From: Streptococcus halotolerans
GTDB taxonomy: Bacteria > Bacillota > Bacilli > Lactobacillales > Streptococcaceae
Direction: 5' to 3'
Length of the DNA: 64,000 nt
Assembly (NCBI RefSeq): GCF_001598035.1
Contig: NZ_CP014835.1
Location: 1,272,501-1,336,500 of the forward strand
Every line of letters starts with the position of its first letter. The first letter of the stretch is position 1. The translations under genes were made by a program, and so were the position numbers. The notes beneath the pieces were generated by a model, which saw only the letters and a program-made list of their open reading frames with translations, searched no databases and was not told the origin of the DNA. Below, one piece after another: positions 53,472 through 64,000 of the stretch.

Positions 53472-53807
53472 TTAGCCGATAAAGTCAAGGATGTCTTCTT
53501 CAGAAAGTGAGGAATCGCAAACCACACGTACTTGACCTTTTTCAGCTACAAGGAGACCTGGGACAGTTTTAATACCATACTTATCGCGGAGGGCTTGGAT
53601 GGATTCCATTTGTGAACTGTCTTCTGAATGAAGATAATGAACATTAAGGTTATTAGCCTTGACGACATTGGTCAATTTAGGTTCAAAACGCTGACAGTAT
53701 GGGCAGGTTGGGCGACCAACAAAGAGAATGACTTTTTCTTGATTCTTGATAGCCTCTTCAGCTGCTACTGCTGAAATAGGGTTGAAAGCTGATGCAAATT
53801 CTGACAT
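53472..53807 (-). CDS. thioredoxin-fold protein (bacteriocin transport accessory protein-like)
   Basis: 111 residues. Redox motif C35-P-Y-C38 (GRPTCPYCQRF) and the cis-proline loop KTVPGLLV. No signal peptide, so cytosolic. The size and motif match the streptococcal Bta family of thioredoxin-like proteins; no bacteriocin genes are nearby, so a general disulfide role is as likely. Confidence 0.85.
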   Translation of the reverse strand: MSEFASAFNPISAVAAEEAIKNQEKVILFVGRPTCPYCQRFEPKLTNVVKANNLNVHYLHSEDSSQMESIQALRDKYGIKTVPGLLVAEKGQVRVVCDSSLSEEDILDFIG

Positions 53808-53863
53808 ATTATATCCTCACTTTACGTTGTTTTCTTATATTTTACACCTAAAAAAGAAGAGAT

Positions 53864-54457
53864 TCAATTATCTGAAACGTAGCTAGATATTATTCTGAGG
53901 CCCTCGTCGCCCACTTGCTCGACTGATTTTCCATTTGTATCTACTAGAACCGTATTAGCCTTTAATAAAAACCAATCTCTTTTTATTGGCAAGAGATTTT
54001 CAAGTTGAAAATCAAAAAATGAACGGCTTCTCGTTTTATCCAATGCCTTTCGACGTCGCAATTCTTCCGAACTAGCATCAAGAAATATCACCAGATCAGG
54101 CAGACAAGGTTCTAAGTCATTTAGTTTGTTTATCAGTTGCTGACTGAGTTGCCAATCTTTCCCACTTGCTTTAGGATAGGCTCGCGTATAAAAATCGATT
54201 TCTTCGGCACCGAAATCCATCAATACCAGTTTCTCATCTGCAATTTTCTCGTAACGTGCGATTTCATGATCAATCCACAAACCTTGTATGATTTGATAAT
54301 CATCATCATTATCTTTATCCAAATGATGCTGTTTTATTTTGGTAATGACTTCTGTAACATCTTCATAGCTGATCGTCACACCTGGAAGTCTCTTTGTGAT
54401 AGCCTTTAAAACACTGGTTTTTCCAACAGCCATTGATCCTTGTAAGGAAATAATCAT
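53864..54457 (-). CDS. P-loop NTPase / small-molecule kinase-like protein
   Basis: 197 residues. Walker A GSMAVGKT (7-14) at the very N-terminus; then DFGAEEIDFYTRAYP and a lid-like RRRKALDKTRSRSFFDFQ, as in deoxynucleoside or shikimate-type kinases. Substrate not assignable. AGAAAGG precedes the ATG at 54457; an in-frame upstream start at 54508 would run into the galE end. Cotranscribed with galKTE. Confidence 0.75.
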   Translation of the reverse strand: MIISLQGSMAVGKTSVLKAITKRLPGVTISYEDVTEVITKIKQHHLDKDNDDDYQIIQGLWIDHEIARYEKIADEKLVLMDFGAEEIDFYTRAYPKASGKDWQLSQQLINKLNDLEPCLPDLVIFLDASSEELRRRKALDKTRSRSFFDFQLENLLPIKRDWFLLKANTVLVDTNGKSVEQVGDEGLRIISSYVSDN

Positions 54458-54514
54458 CTCAAGCCTTTCTAACAAAATAGAGTAGACTAAGCTACTCCAT
54501 TTTGACATCTGATG

Positions 54515-55510
54515 TTAGTCATCATAACCATGTGGGTGGTTTGAATGCCATGCCCACGCTGTTTCGATGATTTTCTCAATGTTATCAAATTGTGGTTGCC
54601 AACCAAGCACCTCACGCGCTTTGCTGGATTCTGCGATGAGACTATCAGGATCCCCTGGACGACGGTCTGCCATCTCAAGTGGGATTTCCTTGCCTGTCAC
54701 ACGACGAGCTGCTTCCACAATCTCTAGATTTGAAAATCCTGTTGATGACCCGAGGTTAAAAGCAGTAGATTCATTGCCTTCGCGGAGATACTTCACCGCT
54801 AAAAGGTGAGCATCAGCCAAGTCAAAGGGGTGAACATAGTCACGGACATTGGTACCGTCTTTGGTATCATAGTCTGATCCAAAAATAGAAATCTTCTCAC
54901 GTTGCCCAAGAGCCACTTGAAGAACAATTGGCAAGAGATGGGTCTCTGGACGGTGATCCTCTCCGATAGAACCGTCTGGCTTGTCACCGGCTACATTGAA
55001 GTAGCGAAGTGGTACAAACTTGATGCCATAAGCTTGGTCTGCCCATTTCATGATGGTTTCCATCATGAGTTTGCTTTCACCGTATGGGTTAATAGGCCTT
55101 TGCGGTGTGGTTTCTTTGATTGGTAATTCTTCTGGAATACCGTAGGTAGCAGCTGTTGAAGAAAAGACGATGTATTTCACGCCACAGTCATTCATCACTT
55201 CTAAGAGTTTGACCATGCCAACCGTGTTGTTATCAAAGTATTTCAAAGGATCCGTCATCGATTCTGCCACTAGTGAAAAAGCGGCAAAGTGGATAACAGC
55301 ATCAATTTCAGGATTTTCCTTAAAAACCTGACGCATAAAGTCTTGGTCTGCCAAATTACCTTCATAAAACGTAGCTTCTGGATGAACAGCTGCACGATGC
55401 CCTGTCACCAAATTATCGACCACAACAACTTTTTCATCTGTTGTTTCGACCAATCGATCGACCATGTGAGAGCCGATGTAGCCAGCTCCACCTAACACTA
55501 ATACTCCCAT
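54515..55510 (-). CDS. galE: UDP-glucose 4-epimerase
   Basis: 331 residues, extended SDR family. NAD-binding GGAGYIG (7-13) and catalytic Y143-xxx-K147 (NPYGESK), with SSTAATYG upstream. Interconverts UDP-galactose and UDP-glucose, the last Leloir step. 15 bp after galT. RBS GATAGGGA. Confidence 0.95.
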   Translation of the reverse strand: MGVLVLGGAGYIGSHMVDRLVETTDEKVVVVDNLVTGHRAAVHPEATFYEGNLADQDFMRQVFKENPEIDAVIHFAAFSLVAESMTDPLKYFDNNTVGMVKLLEVMNDCGVKYIVFSSTAATYGIPEELPIKETTPQRPINPYGESKLMMETIMKWADQAYGIKFVPLRYFNVAGDKPDGSIGEDHRPETHLLPIVLQVALGQREKISIFGSDYDTKDGTNVRDYVHPFDLADAHLLAVKYLREGNESTAFNLGSSTGFSNLEIVEAARRVTGKEIPLEMADRRPGDPDSLIAESSKAREVLGWQPQFDNIEKIIETAWAWHSNHPHGYDD

Positions 55511-55525
55511 AGTTTCCCTATCTTT

Positions 55526-56992
55526 CTAAACATTGACAATGCCAATACTTTCTACAAAACGCATAAAGTCTGCTGGATTTTTATAGACACCTGCATCTTC
55601 TAAAACGCGTGCAAAGGTTTGTCCCACTGCTTGATGGACAATTTCCGACACGTTTTCTAGACTGACGTCTGGGTGAGTCTCTTTCAATTGATCCGCCCAT
55701 TCTTTATGATAGTCTGCTATTTCATTGTACTGGTTGAGAAGGTATTTTTCAACTTCTAAAAGTTCGTCTTTGAGTCGTGGTGGCAAAATAGCCAAGCCCA
55801 TCACTTCGATCAATCCAATGTTTTCTTTTTTGATATGCTGGACGTCAGCATGAGGATGATAAACACCATCTGGATGCTCTGGTGACGTATGATTGTCACG
55901 CAAGACTAAATCCAACTGGAAACGGCCATGTTGACGACGAGCAATAGGAGTAATCGTGTGATGGGGGGTATCGCCTGTGTAGGCAACAATATCTGCCTGA
56001 CTATCGCTATAATCACGCCAAGCTAACCGGATTTGCTCTGCCAAGGCCACTAAGTCTGCTTTGCTATCTGCGGTTAAACGTAACACAGACATGGGCCAAT
56101 TCACAATACCAGCTTCAACCCTTTCAAACCCTTCAAAGGTGAAAGATTCGATGATTTCTGCCACTTCCATCGGAAAAACGTGACGCCCTGCCTGATAGTG
56201 ATTATGTGTCAAGATAGAACCGCCGACAATAGGTAGATCTGCATTTGATCCAACAAAATACCCTGGTAGCCAATCGACAATATCCAACAATTGTTCAAAG
56301 GTTTTTTGACTAATGACCATAGGAACATGCTGCGTATTTAAAACGATGCTGTGCTCATTAAAGTAGGCATAAGGAGAGTACTGGAAGCCCCATTCTTCAT
56401 CGCCTAAGGGTAAACGGATAATACGGTGATTGGCGCGTGCAGGATGGTCTAAACGTCCTTGATAACCTTCATTTTCCATGCAGAGTTGACATTGGGGATA
56501 GCTAGAATTCTTCATGAGCTTTGCCGCAGCGATAGCTTTGGGATCTTTCTCTGGCTTTGACAAATTGATGGTGATTTCTAAGTCACCGTATTTAGATGGC
56601 GTTTTAAAGGCAATATTTTTAGCAATAGCTGCTAACTTGATATAGTCATTTTTTTGAGAAAGGTCGTAAAAGTCAGCGATCGCTTTTTCGGGTGATTGCT
56701 CATAAGTCTTCCAGAAATATTCGTTGACCTTACTTGGAATAGGCGTGATAAAGTTCATCAATTCAGCACCCAAACAGTCTCTTTCTTCGATCAGGGCACC
56801 TACTTTACCGTTTGCCACAGCCAAGTCAAGCAAGTCTTCCTTCAAATCAATCAAGGTCTTTGACTGGCTGTCAGGATTTCCACTAGCCTCACCCACGAGG
56901 GCTAAAACGCGGTTAAAAAGATAAGAGGCGTCTTGTTCAGTATAGTCACTAAGTTCAATGACCTTAGTGACAAATGCATCAATAACTGTCAT
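55526..56992 (-). CDS. galT: galactose-1-phosphate uridylyltransferase (class II)
   Basis: 488 residues, the long Firmicute GalT type, unrelated in length to E. coli GalT (about 350). Family blocks: [32 protein letters not shown] and [20 protein letters not shown] with the histidine-rich site. Transfers UMP from UDP-glucose to galactose-1-phosphate. 3 bp after galK, so translationally coupled. Confidence 0.95.
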   Translation of the reverse strand: MTVIDAFVTKVIELSDYTEQDASYLFNRVLALVGEASGNPDSQSKTLIDLKEDLLDLAVANGKVGALIEERDCLGAELMNFITPIPSKVNEYFWKTYEQSPEKAIADFYDLSQKNDYIKLAAIAKNIAFKTPSKYGDLEITINLSKPEKDPKAIAAAKLMKNSSYPQCQLCMENEGYQGRLDHPARANHRIIRLPLGDEEWGFQYSPYAYFNEHSIVLNTQHVPMVISQKTFEQLLDIVDWLPGYFVGSNADLPIVGGSILTHNHYQAGRHVFPMEVAEIIESFTFEGFERVEAGIVNWPMSVLRLTADSKADLVALAEQIRLAWRDYSDSQADIVAYTGDTPHHTITPIARRQHGRFQLDLVLRDNHTSPEHPDGVYHPHADVQHIKKENIGLIEVMGLAILPPRLKDELLEVEKYLLNQYNEIADYHKEWADQLKETHPDVSLENVSEIVHQAVGQTFARVLEDAGVYKNPADFMRFVESIGIVNV

Positions 56993-56995
56993 GAT

Positions 56996-58168
56996 TTACT
57001 TTCTTTCTAGAACATGGGAGCCACCAGCAATCTCAGCGATGTAAAATTCAGGGGCGTAACCAACGATTTCGGTATAGGTTTTACCGACATTTTCTTTAAA
57101 GTCATCTACTTTGTCTTTGGCAACAATGGCAATGCCACAACCACCAAAACCTGCTCCTGTCATGCGTGCTCCTAAGACACCTTCTTGCTCCCAAGCTGTG
57201 TGTGCCAAAGTGTCTAATTCTAGGCCTGTCACCTGGTAGTCGTGTTCGAGTGAAACGTGTGAAGCGTTGATGAGTCGACCAAAACTTTCCAAATCACCTG
57301 ATACTAAGGCTTTTTTGGCGCTAAGCGTGCGTTGGTTTTCAAGAACAGCGTGGCGGGCACGTTTAAGACGGTTTTCATCTTTGATGAGATAAGCATACTG
57401 GTCAAAGGTACCAGCATCCAATTCGCCTAGTGTTTTAATAGCTAACTTGTGATTTAACTCTTCAACTGCTCGCTCACATTCAGCACGGCGTTCGTTGTAC
57501 TTAGAATCCGCTAATTCACGGCGTTTGTTGGTATTCATGATGACAATGACATTGTCTCCCAAATCAAGAGGTACCAAATCATATTCAAGCGTATTGGTAT
57601 CAAGATAAATCGCTTGCTTATCTGCTCCCATGCCAATGGCAAACTGATCCATGATACCAGAATTAACACCGATAAAGTCGTTTTCTGTTTGTTTACCAAT
57701 TTTTACCAAATCAAGACGATCTAAGTTCAAGCCAAAGAGTTCTTCCACGACAATCCCTGTCAACAGCTCCAAGGAGGCCGAAGAGGAAAGACCAGAACCA
57801 TTCGGAATATTGCCCTTAACGTACAATTCAAAACCAGTATCAATAGTGTGACCAGCTTCTTGCAAGAATTTGATGACACCTTTAGGATAGTTAGTCCAAT
57901 TATCCGCCTTATCAAAAACCAAGTGATCTAAATCGATGTCGATGATTCCTAACTCATCAAAATTAGCTGAATAAAAGCGTAAAGTCTTGTCGTCACGCTT
58001 ACGAGCAGCTCCGTAGGTTCCTAAGGTGATAGCCGCTGGAAACACATGGCCTCCATTGTAGTCTGTGTGCTCGCCTATCAAGTTGATACGACCAGGTGAA
58101 AAGAAGGTCGCATCTGCTGTCGTCCCAAAAATGTCAGTAAAAGCTTGTTTTAATGCCTGTGATGTCAT
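56996..58168 (-). CDS. galK: galactokinase
   Basis: 390 residues, GHMP kinase family. Galactokinase signature [15 protein letters not shown] (residues ~28-42), ATP loop [11 protein letters not shown] and C-terminal [14 protein letters not shown]. Phosphorylates galactose at C1. Start at 58168 ([10 protein letters not shown]), after AAAAGGAGA; the start at 58189 would precede this site. First gene of galKTE, divergent from galR. Confidence 0.96.
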   Translation of the reverse strand: MTSQALKQAFTDIFGTTADATFFSPGRINLIGEHTDYNGGHVFPAAITLGTYGAARKRDDKTLRFYSANFDELGIIDIDLDHLVFDKADNWTNYPKGVIKFLQEAGHTIDTGFELYVKGNIPNGSGLSSSASLELLTGIVVEELFGLNLDRLDLVKIGKQTENDFIGVNSGIMDQFAIGMGADKQAIYLDTNTLEYDLVPLDLGDNVIVIMNTNKRRELADSKYNERRAECERAVEELNHKLAIKTLGELDAGTFDQYAYLIKDENRLKRARHAVLENQRTLSAKKALVSGDLESFGRLINASHVSLEHDYQVTGLELDTLAHTAWEQEGVLGARMTGAGFGGCGIAIVAKDKVDDFKENVGKTYTEIVGYAPEFYIAEIAGGSHVLERK

Positions 58169-58200
58169 GAGAATGTCTCCTTTTATCATTTCTTGATTTT

Positions 58201-58229
58201 ATTGTAAGCTGAGTTAGCTAGCTTGACAA
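58201..58229 (-). promoter_or_regulatory. promoter of galKTE
   Basis: TTGTCA (58224-58229), 17-nt spacer, TACAAT (58201-58206) on the minus strand, about 32 nt before the galK ATG. Confidence 0.8.
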
Positions 58230-58230
58230 T

Positions 58231-58252
58231 ATTTTTACTAAATTTTTACTAA
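58231..58252. promoter_or_regulatory. candidate GalR operator: 11-bp tandem repeat
   Basis: ATTTTTACTAA occurs twice without a gap, directly upstream of the galK -35. TTTACTAAA in its centre is near-palindromic, as LacI-family operators are. Position and form suggest GalR binding; this is inference. Confidence 0.55.
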
Positions 58253-58289
58253 TATCATCCCTGATTTTGATAAAATAAAGATACAATAA

Positions 58290-59306
<1,017 letters not shown>

Positions 59307-59334
59307 GGCAGTATTTTCCAAAAATCAGATATAA

Positions 59335-59389
59335 CAAAAAAGAACAAGCCAGCACTCTTTTACTCAGAACGCTGACTTATTCTTTTTTT
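59335..59389. terminator. bidirectional terminator between galR and dexB
   Basis: AAAAAAGAA-C-AAG-C-CAGC pairs with GCTG-A-CTT-A-TTCTTTTTTT around an 18-nt loop. A/T arms on both sides let it serve both convergent genes. Confidence 0.75.
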
Positions 59390-59460
59390 ATAGTATCGCT
59401 TTCGACCCCTCAATCGTTAGTGAAGGCAGCAAAAATCTCTTTTTGCTATCCTGTCATGAT

Positions 59461-61116
<1,656 letters not shown>

Positions 61117-61227
61117 CTACGATCTACTGACAGTGCTGACGTACAGCAAGGCAAGATCCACGAGCTACCATTTTGATTGTCAAAGAGTATTATTTAAAAA
61201 ATCAGATTATTAGATCACTAAGATAGC

Positions 61228-61255
61228 AAAATCCTCAGTGATCAGCACTGAAGAT
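61228..61255 (-). terminator. terminator-like hairpin between msmK and dexB
   Basis: TCAGTG pairs with CACTGA, flanked by AATC/GATT, followed by TTTTGC on the minus strand, about 40 bp after the msmK stop. The following 150 bp before dexB contain TTGACA but no good -10, so dexB may depend on readthrough. Confidence 0.6.
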
Positions 61256-61292
61256 TCTGTTTTCTTAAGAGTTGCTCTATTCATTAACCAAA

Positions 61293-62426
61293 TTAACGAA
61301 TGGCTTTCTCTGTTTCGATATCAAAGAAATGCCCTTTGGCAACGTTAAAGGTTAGGCTAACTTGTTCGCCTGGATTGTGGAAATCACGCGCATCAACTCG
61401 AGAAGCAAATTCGGTTTGACCTAGCTTCACATAAAGCATCGTTTCGGAACCTAGTAACTCTGACACCAAGACTTCAGCATTGACTTGAGCATTTGGATAG
61501 GTATCTTTGACTAGAAGGTCTCCTGAAATGTCTTCTGGACGAATACCGAAAATGACTTTTTTACCTTTATAGCCTTTAGCTTCTAACAGTTTTTCTTGTC
61601 CCTCTGGAATAGCAATGTTGAGTCCGTCATCACTGACAATAAAGCCATCTTTAACCGATACTTCAAAGAAGTTCATAGCTGGGCTACCGATAAAGCCTGC
61701 GACAAATTTGTTAGCAGGTGTATTGTAAAGTTCTTGAGGGGTACCAACTTGTTCAATTCTACCGATAGTACCGTTACCTTGAGGATTTTTGGTAGCACTC
61801 ATAATAACGATACGGTCAGCAAGCGTCATCGCTTCCGTTTGGTCATGGGTAACATAGATCGTTGTTGATCCAATACGTTGGTGGATTTTAGCAATTTCAG
61901 CACGCATTGACACGCGAAGTTTGGCATCCAAGTTTGACAACGGTTCATCCATGAGGAAAACTTTAGCATCACGAACGATAGCACGTCCCATTGCCACACG
62001 TTGACGCTGACCACCAGACAAATCAGCAGGCTTGCGATCTAGGAATTCTGTCAAACCAAGAATTTGAGCTGCTTCTTTAACACGTGCATCGATGTCGGCT
62101 TTTTTGTATTTACGTAATTTAAGCCCAAAAGCCATATTATCATAAACACTCATGTGTGGGTAAAGGGCATAGTTTTGGAAAACCATCGCAATATCACGAT
62201 CTTTAGGAGACTTGTCATTGACAACCTCACCGTCAATCTTGAATTCTCCTTCAGAAATATCTTCAAGCCCAGCAATCATACGAAGTGTCGTTGATTTTCC
62301 ACATCCTGATGGACCAACAAAAACGATAAATTCTTTGTCCTTAATGTCCAAATTGAAGTCTTCAACCGCATAGTGTTCTGTATTTGGGTATTTTTTATGA
62401 ATATGATTTAAATTTAATTCAACCAT
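61293..62426 (-). CDS. msmK: multi-sugar ABC transporter ATP-binding protein MsmK (UgpC family)
   Basis: 377 residues. Walker A GPSGCGKS (38-45), signature LSGGQRQRVAMGRA, Walker B VFLMDEPLSNLDAKLR, and a C-terminal regulatory TOBE/OB domain (FGIRPEDISGDL). MsmK is a shared ATPase that powers several carbohydrate importers encoded elsewhere (family knowledge); no permease genes adjoin it here. GGAG precedes the ATG. A cre-like site covers its promoter. Confidence 0.93.
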   Translation of the reverse strand: MVELNLNHIHKKYPNTEHYAVEDFNLDIKDKEFIVFVGPSGCGKSTTLRMIAGLEDISEGEFKIDGEVVNDKSPKDRDIAMVFQNYALYPHMSVYDNMAFGLKLRKYKKADIDARVKEAAQILGLTEFLDRKPADLSGGQRQRVAMGRAIVRDAKVFLMDEPLSNLDAKLRVSMRAEIAKIHQRIGSTTIYVTHDQTEAMTLADRIVIMSATKNPQGNGTIGRIEQVGTPQELYNTPANKFVAGFIGSPAMNFFEVSVKDGFIVSDDGLNIAIPEGQEKLLEAKGYKGKKVIFGIRPEDISGDLLVKDTYPNAQVNAEVLVSELLGSETMLYVKLGQTEFASRVDARDFHNPGEQVSLTFNVAKGHFFDIETEKAIR

Positions 62427-62482
62427 GTTTTCTCCTTTGACATCCTTCTAAACTTATAGTTAGACTATTTATTGGTGAGTTA

Positions 62483-62491
62483 AGTATAGCA
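62483..62491 (-). promoter_or_regulatory. -10 region of the msmK promoter
   Basis: TGCTATACT on the minus strand (extended -10; hexamer 62483-62488), about 57 nt before the msmK ATG. Confidence 0.6.
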
Positions 62492-62492
62492 A

Positions 62493-62506
62493 AGTTAGCG
62501 CTTTCA
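62493..62506. promoter_or_regulatory. cre (CcpA) site in the msmK promoter
   Basis: Minus strand TGAAAGCGCTAACT matches the cre consensus TGWAARCGYTWWCA at 13 of 14 positions. It fills the spacer just upstream of the -10, so CcpA bound here would block msmK transcription when glucose is plentiful. Confidence 0.75.
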
Positions 62507-62670
62507 CGGTATGGTCATACTCCCCAAAACGATTTGTGCAAGATGACCAAAAAGAAAAGAACTAGATAACATCTAATCCTTAATCAATAAAACAATTGAC
62601 ACGCTGCATTGATCCGAGCTAACAATAAAAAATCACAGCAAACAAGGCGATACCAATAGTGGTAGCATTG

Positions 62671-62705
62671 ACATTCAGCGAATCAAGTCACCAAGTGCTG
62701 AATGT
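62671..62705 (+). terminator. 9-bp hairpin with T-run, no gene in front
   Basis: ACATTCAGC pairs with GCTGAATGT, followed by GATTTTT on the plus strand. No protein gene ends here; a TTGACA (62596-62601) stands 70 bp upstream with a weak -10 (TAACAA). It might end a short RNA. The remaining 62507-62768 gap shows no gene. Confidence 0.4.
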
Positions 62706-62768
62706 GATTTTTAAAGAAGATTAATAACCTTTCTGCGAGTTTTTCCTCAACTTGAAACTAGACCCAGC

Positions 62769-63611
62769 CTAGTTTTTTAGAATCAATAAATAAGCCAAGG
62801 CTAAATCATCTAGATCTTTAAGGTTCAGGCCGGTCACTTGGTGAAATTTGTCCAAGCGATATTGGAGAGAATTTCGATGAATAAAGAGTCGTTGGGCTGT
62901 TTGCACTAAATTACCGTGTTCTTGCCACATAGCAATAACCAAATCACGTCCATCTTTTAAACCATCCATAAGTGCTAGTAGCTTCTGGCTAAGCAAGGCA
63001 ATATCTTTTTTCTTAGCCAAAGACCAGAGAAGAGCTTGCGCAAATGTTGTGGTCAACTGCGGAGCATTCTCATCATGATAGTCTTGAAAGATGGCATACT
63101 CCATACTCAGGATAACCTGTAAATCTTGCTCTGTAAATCCAGTCCAGGCATTTCCAATAAATGCCTTTAAAGAGAGCCCAAAATCACCTTCAATCGTTGG
63201 AAGGAGATCCTTGATGATATCTGAAGAATCATGTAAATCACTAGCATCCAGAACCAAAAGGGATTGATGAGCTGATAATTCCGTCACAAGTAGGCTATTT
63301 GAAAAAATATCTGTTAAGAGCCTTTTCAGTTCGGTAGACAGAGCTGAAGGATGATGCCAATAAATCAATTGCAAGTCTCTTTCAGCAATCGGCAAGGGAG
63401 ATTCACCTTGCAAAAAAGACAGCCAACTGCTATCAGAGTTGGTCTTTTCTTCGCCTAAGGACAAGATCTGAATGAGAGCCTTTTCTCTCTCAGTCAAGTC
63501 AGCCTTAGGCAAATGAAGAAAGCCCTGATCTAGTGGTAAGACAAGAACATCCTGATGAGCAGCAGCCACATCAGACAACATCGCTCCAGGAAATAAATCA
63601 CTAAGTTTCAT
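62769..63611 (-). CDS. PucR/CdaR-type helix-turn-helix regulator
   Basis: 280 residues. C-terminal HTH_30 domain (NLVQTAQRLFIHRNSLQYRLDKFHQVTGLNLKDLDD) preceded by a GGDEF-like/uncharacterised middle region; the N-terminus has no clear sensor. Such proteins regulate carbohydrate or purine use in other bacteria. It lies between msmK and galM, so a role in sugar control is plausible. Start at 63611 (MKLSDLFPG), after GAAGGGAGC; an upstream in-frame start at 63686 overlaps its promoter. Confidence 0.8.
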   Translation of the reverse strand: MKLSDLFPGAMLSDVAAAHQDVLVLPLDQGFLHLPKADLTEREKALIQILSLGEEKTNSDSSWLSFLQGESPLPIAERDLQLIYWHHPSALSTELKRLLTDIFSNSLLVTELSAHQSLLVLDASDLHDSSDIIKDLLPTIEGDFGLSLKAFIGNAWTGFTEQDLQVILSMEYAIFQDYHDENAPQLTTTFAQALLWSLAKKKDIALLSQKLLALMDGLKDGRDLVIAMWQEHGNLVQTAQRLFIHRNSLQYRLDKFHQVTGLNLKDLDDLALAYLLILKN

Positions 63612-63647
63612 AAAGCTCCCTTCATAATGACAAATGATATTAGTAAG

Positions 63648-63656
63648 ATTATAGCA
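63648..63656 (-). promoter_or_regulatory. extended -10 promoter of the PucR-type gene
   Basis: TGCTATAAT on the minus strand, 36 nt before the ATG at 63611. Confidence 0.7.
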
Positions 63657-63708
63657 TAGAAAACAAATTATAAGTATTGATGGCAAGAGGATTTTTCCGC
63701 CCTCTAAT

Positions 63709-63745
63709 GTTAAGCGTTTTCAAAAGTGCATAAATTGTTTATACT
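63709..63745 (+). promoter_or_regulatory. galM promoter overlapped by a cre-like site
   Basis: TTTTCA (63717-63722), 17-nt spacer, TATACT (63740-63745). GTTAAGCGTTTTCA (63709-63722) matches cre at 12 of 14 positions and covers the -35. TTATAC...GTATAA around the -10 (63739-63755) is a further small inverted repeat. Confidence 0.65.
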
Positions 63746-63777
63746 AGTGGTATAAAGTTCACAGAAAGGAACCACAA

Positions 63778-64000
63778 ATGCTACAAACACAAGAAATCGA
63801 AACTACTAAGGGCACTATCACCAACATCATTTTATCGAATAATCAAGAAACTTCTGTTGTTGTTTCCAATCTAGGAGCAACACTTCTCAATTTCAAAACG
63901 CAAGATAAAAACGGCAAACTGCAAGACATTGTTTTGGGGTTTGATACTATCGAAGAATACTTTAGTAATACCGACACCTACTTTGGAGCCAGTGTTGGCC
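63778..64000 (+). CDS. galM: aldose 1-epimerase (partial, 5' end)
   Basis: The first 74 codons are in the window: MLQTQEIETTKGTITNIILS..., with NLGATLLNF and the N-terminal beta-sandwich motif DIVLGFDTIEEYFSNTDTYFGA typical of GalM. Converts beta- to alpha-galactose ahead of galactokinase. AGAAAGGA precedes the ATG. Runs off the end of the window. Confidence 0.9.
   Translation, partial: MLQTQEIETTKGTITNIILSNNQETSVVVSNLGATLLNFKTQDKNGKLQDIVLGFDTIEEYFSNTDTYFGASVG

Overview
This window is from a Streptococcus chromosome. The rRNA operon, the Ami/Opp oligopeptide permease, MecA, a TagO/GacO/RgpG-type GlcNAc-1-P transferase, SufU-type Fe-S assembly, orphan MsmK and the Leloir gal genes all point there. 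The order mecA-tagO, sufC...sufB, dacA, opp matches what I recall of pyogenic-group streptococci. I cannot assign a species from the sequence alone.

Layout. 1-2955: the 5' part of 23S, tRNA-Ala(UGC) and 16S, all on the minus strand, with tandem promoters and a UP-like A-tract. 3060-5890: an insertion zone holding an intact IS3-family element, an IS110-family element and an ISL3 terminal relic. 5947-18452: two five-gene oligopeptide ABC operons in tandem on the minus strand; the upstream one (oppA2 to oppF2) has the sizes of streptococcal AmiACDEF. 19144-27075: dacA, facing the suf cluster sufC-(GNAT)-sufD-(decayed DNA)-sufS-sufU-sufB. 27288-30476: tagO, mecA, a PAP2 phosphatase and two small conserved genes. 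30477-31357: mostly decayed DNA. 31358-39078: a DUF1846 gene, mutS2, zapA-cvpA, gpsA-galU. 39191-43668: a beta-glucoside PTS and 6-phospho-beta-glucosidase with a divergent AraC-type regulator. 44021-45174: a broken unknown gene and a deleted IS630-family element. 45532-53807: SRP RNA (ffs), tadA, an MBL-fold hydrolase, two small genes, proS, rseP, cdsA, uppS, yajC and a thioredoxin-like gene. 53864-64000: galK-galT-galE plus a small kinase, divergent galR, dexB, msmK, a PucR-type regulator and the start of galM.

How the genes work together. Peptide uptake (two Opp systems), cell-wall work (dacA, tagO, uppS, the PAP2 phosphatase), Fe-S assembly, membrane lipid and proteolysis (cdsA, rseP) and sugar use make up most of the window. 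The galactose and alpha-glucan genes share a CcpA/GalR-like control layer: cre-like sites lie in front of msmK and galM, and an 11-bp tandem repeat lies between galK and galR.

The most interesting signals are these. (1) Two ~103-bp MITE-like repeats have terminal inverted repeats that closely match those of the deleted IS630-family element (18 of 21 bases at the best end). This suggests a MITE family moved by an IS630 transposase, and one copy supplies the likely -10 box of the suf operon. (2) Five genes (PAP2, mutS2, araC-like, a nucleotidyltransferase, proS) have a -10 box ending 6-7 nt before the ATG and no Shine-Dalgarno sequence, which predicts leaderless mRNAs. (3) Two nearly perfect back-to-back hairpins lie between oppA1 and oppB1. 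(4) The non-coding end of the IS110 element carries a 14-bp repeat pair, where a bridge RNA would be expected. No CRISPR array or prophage was seen.
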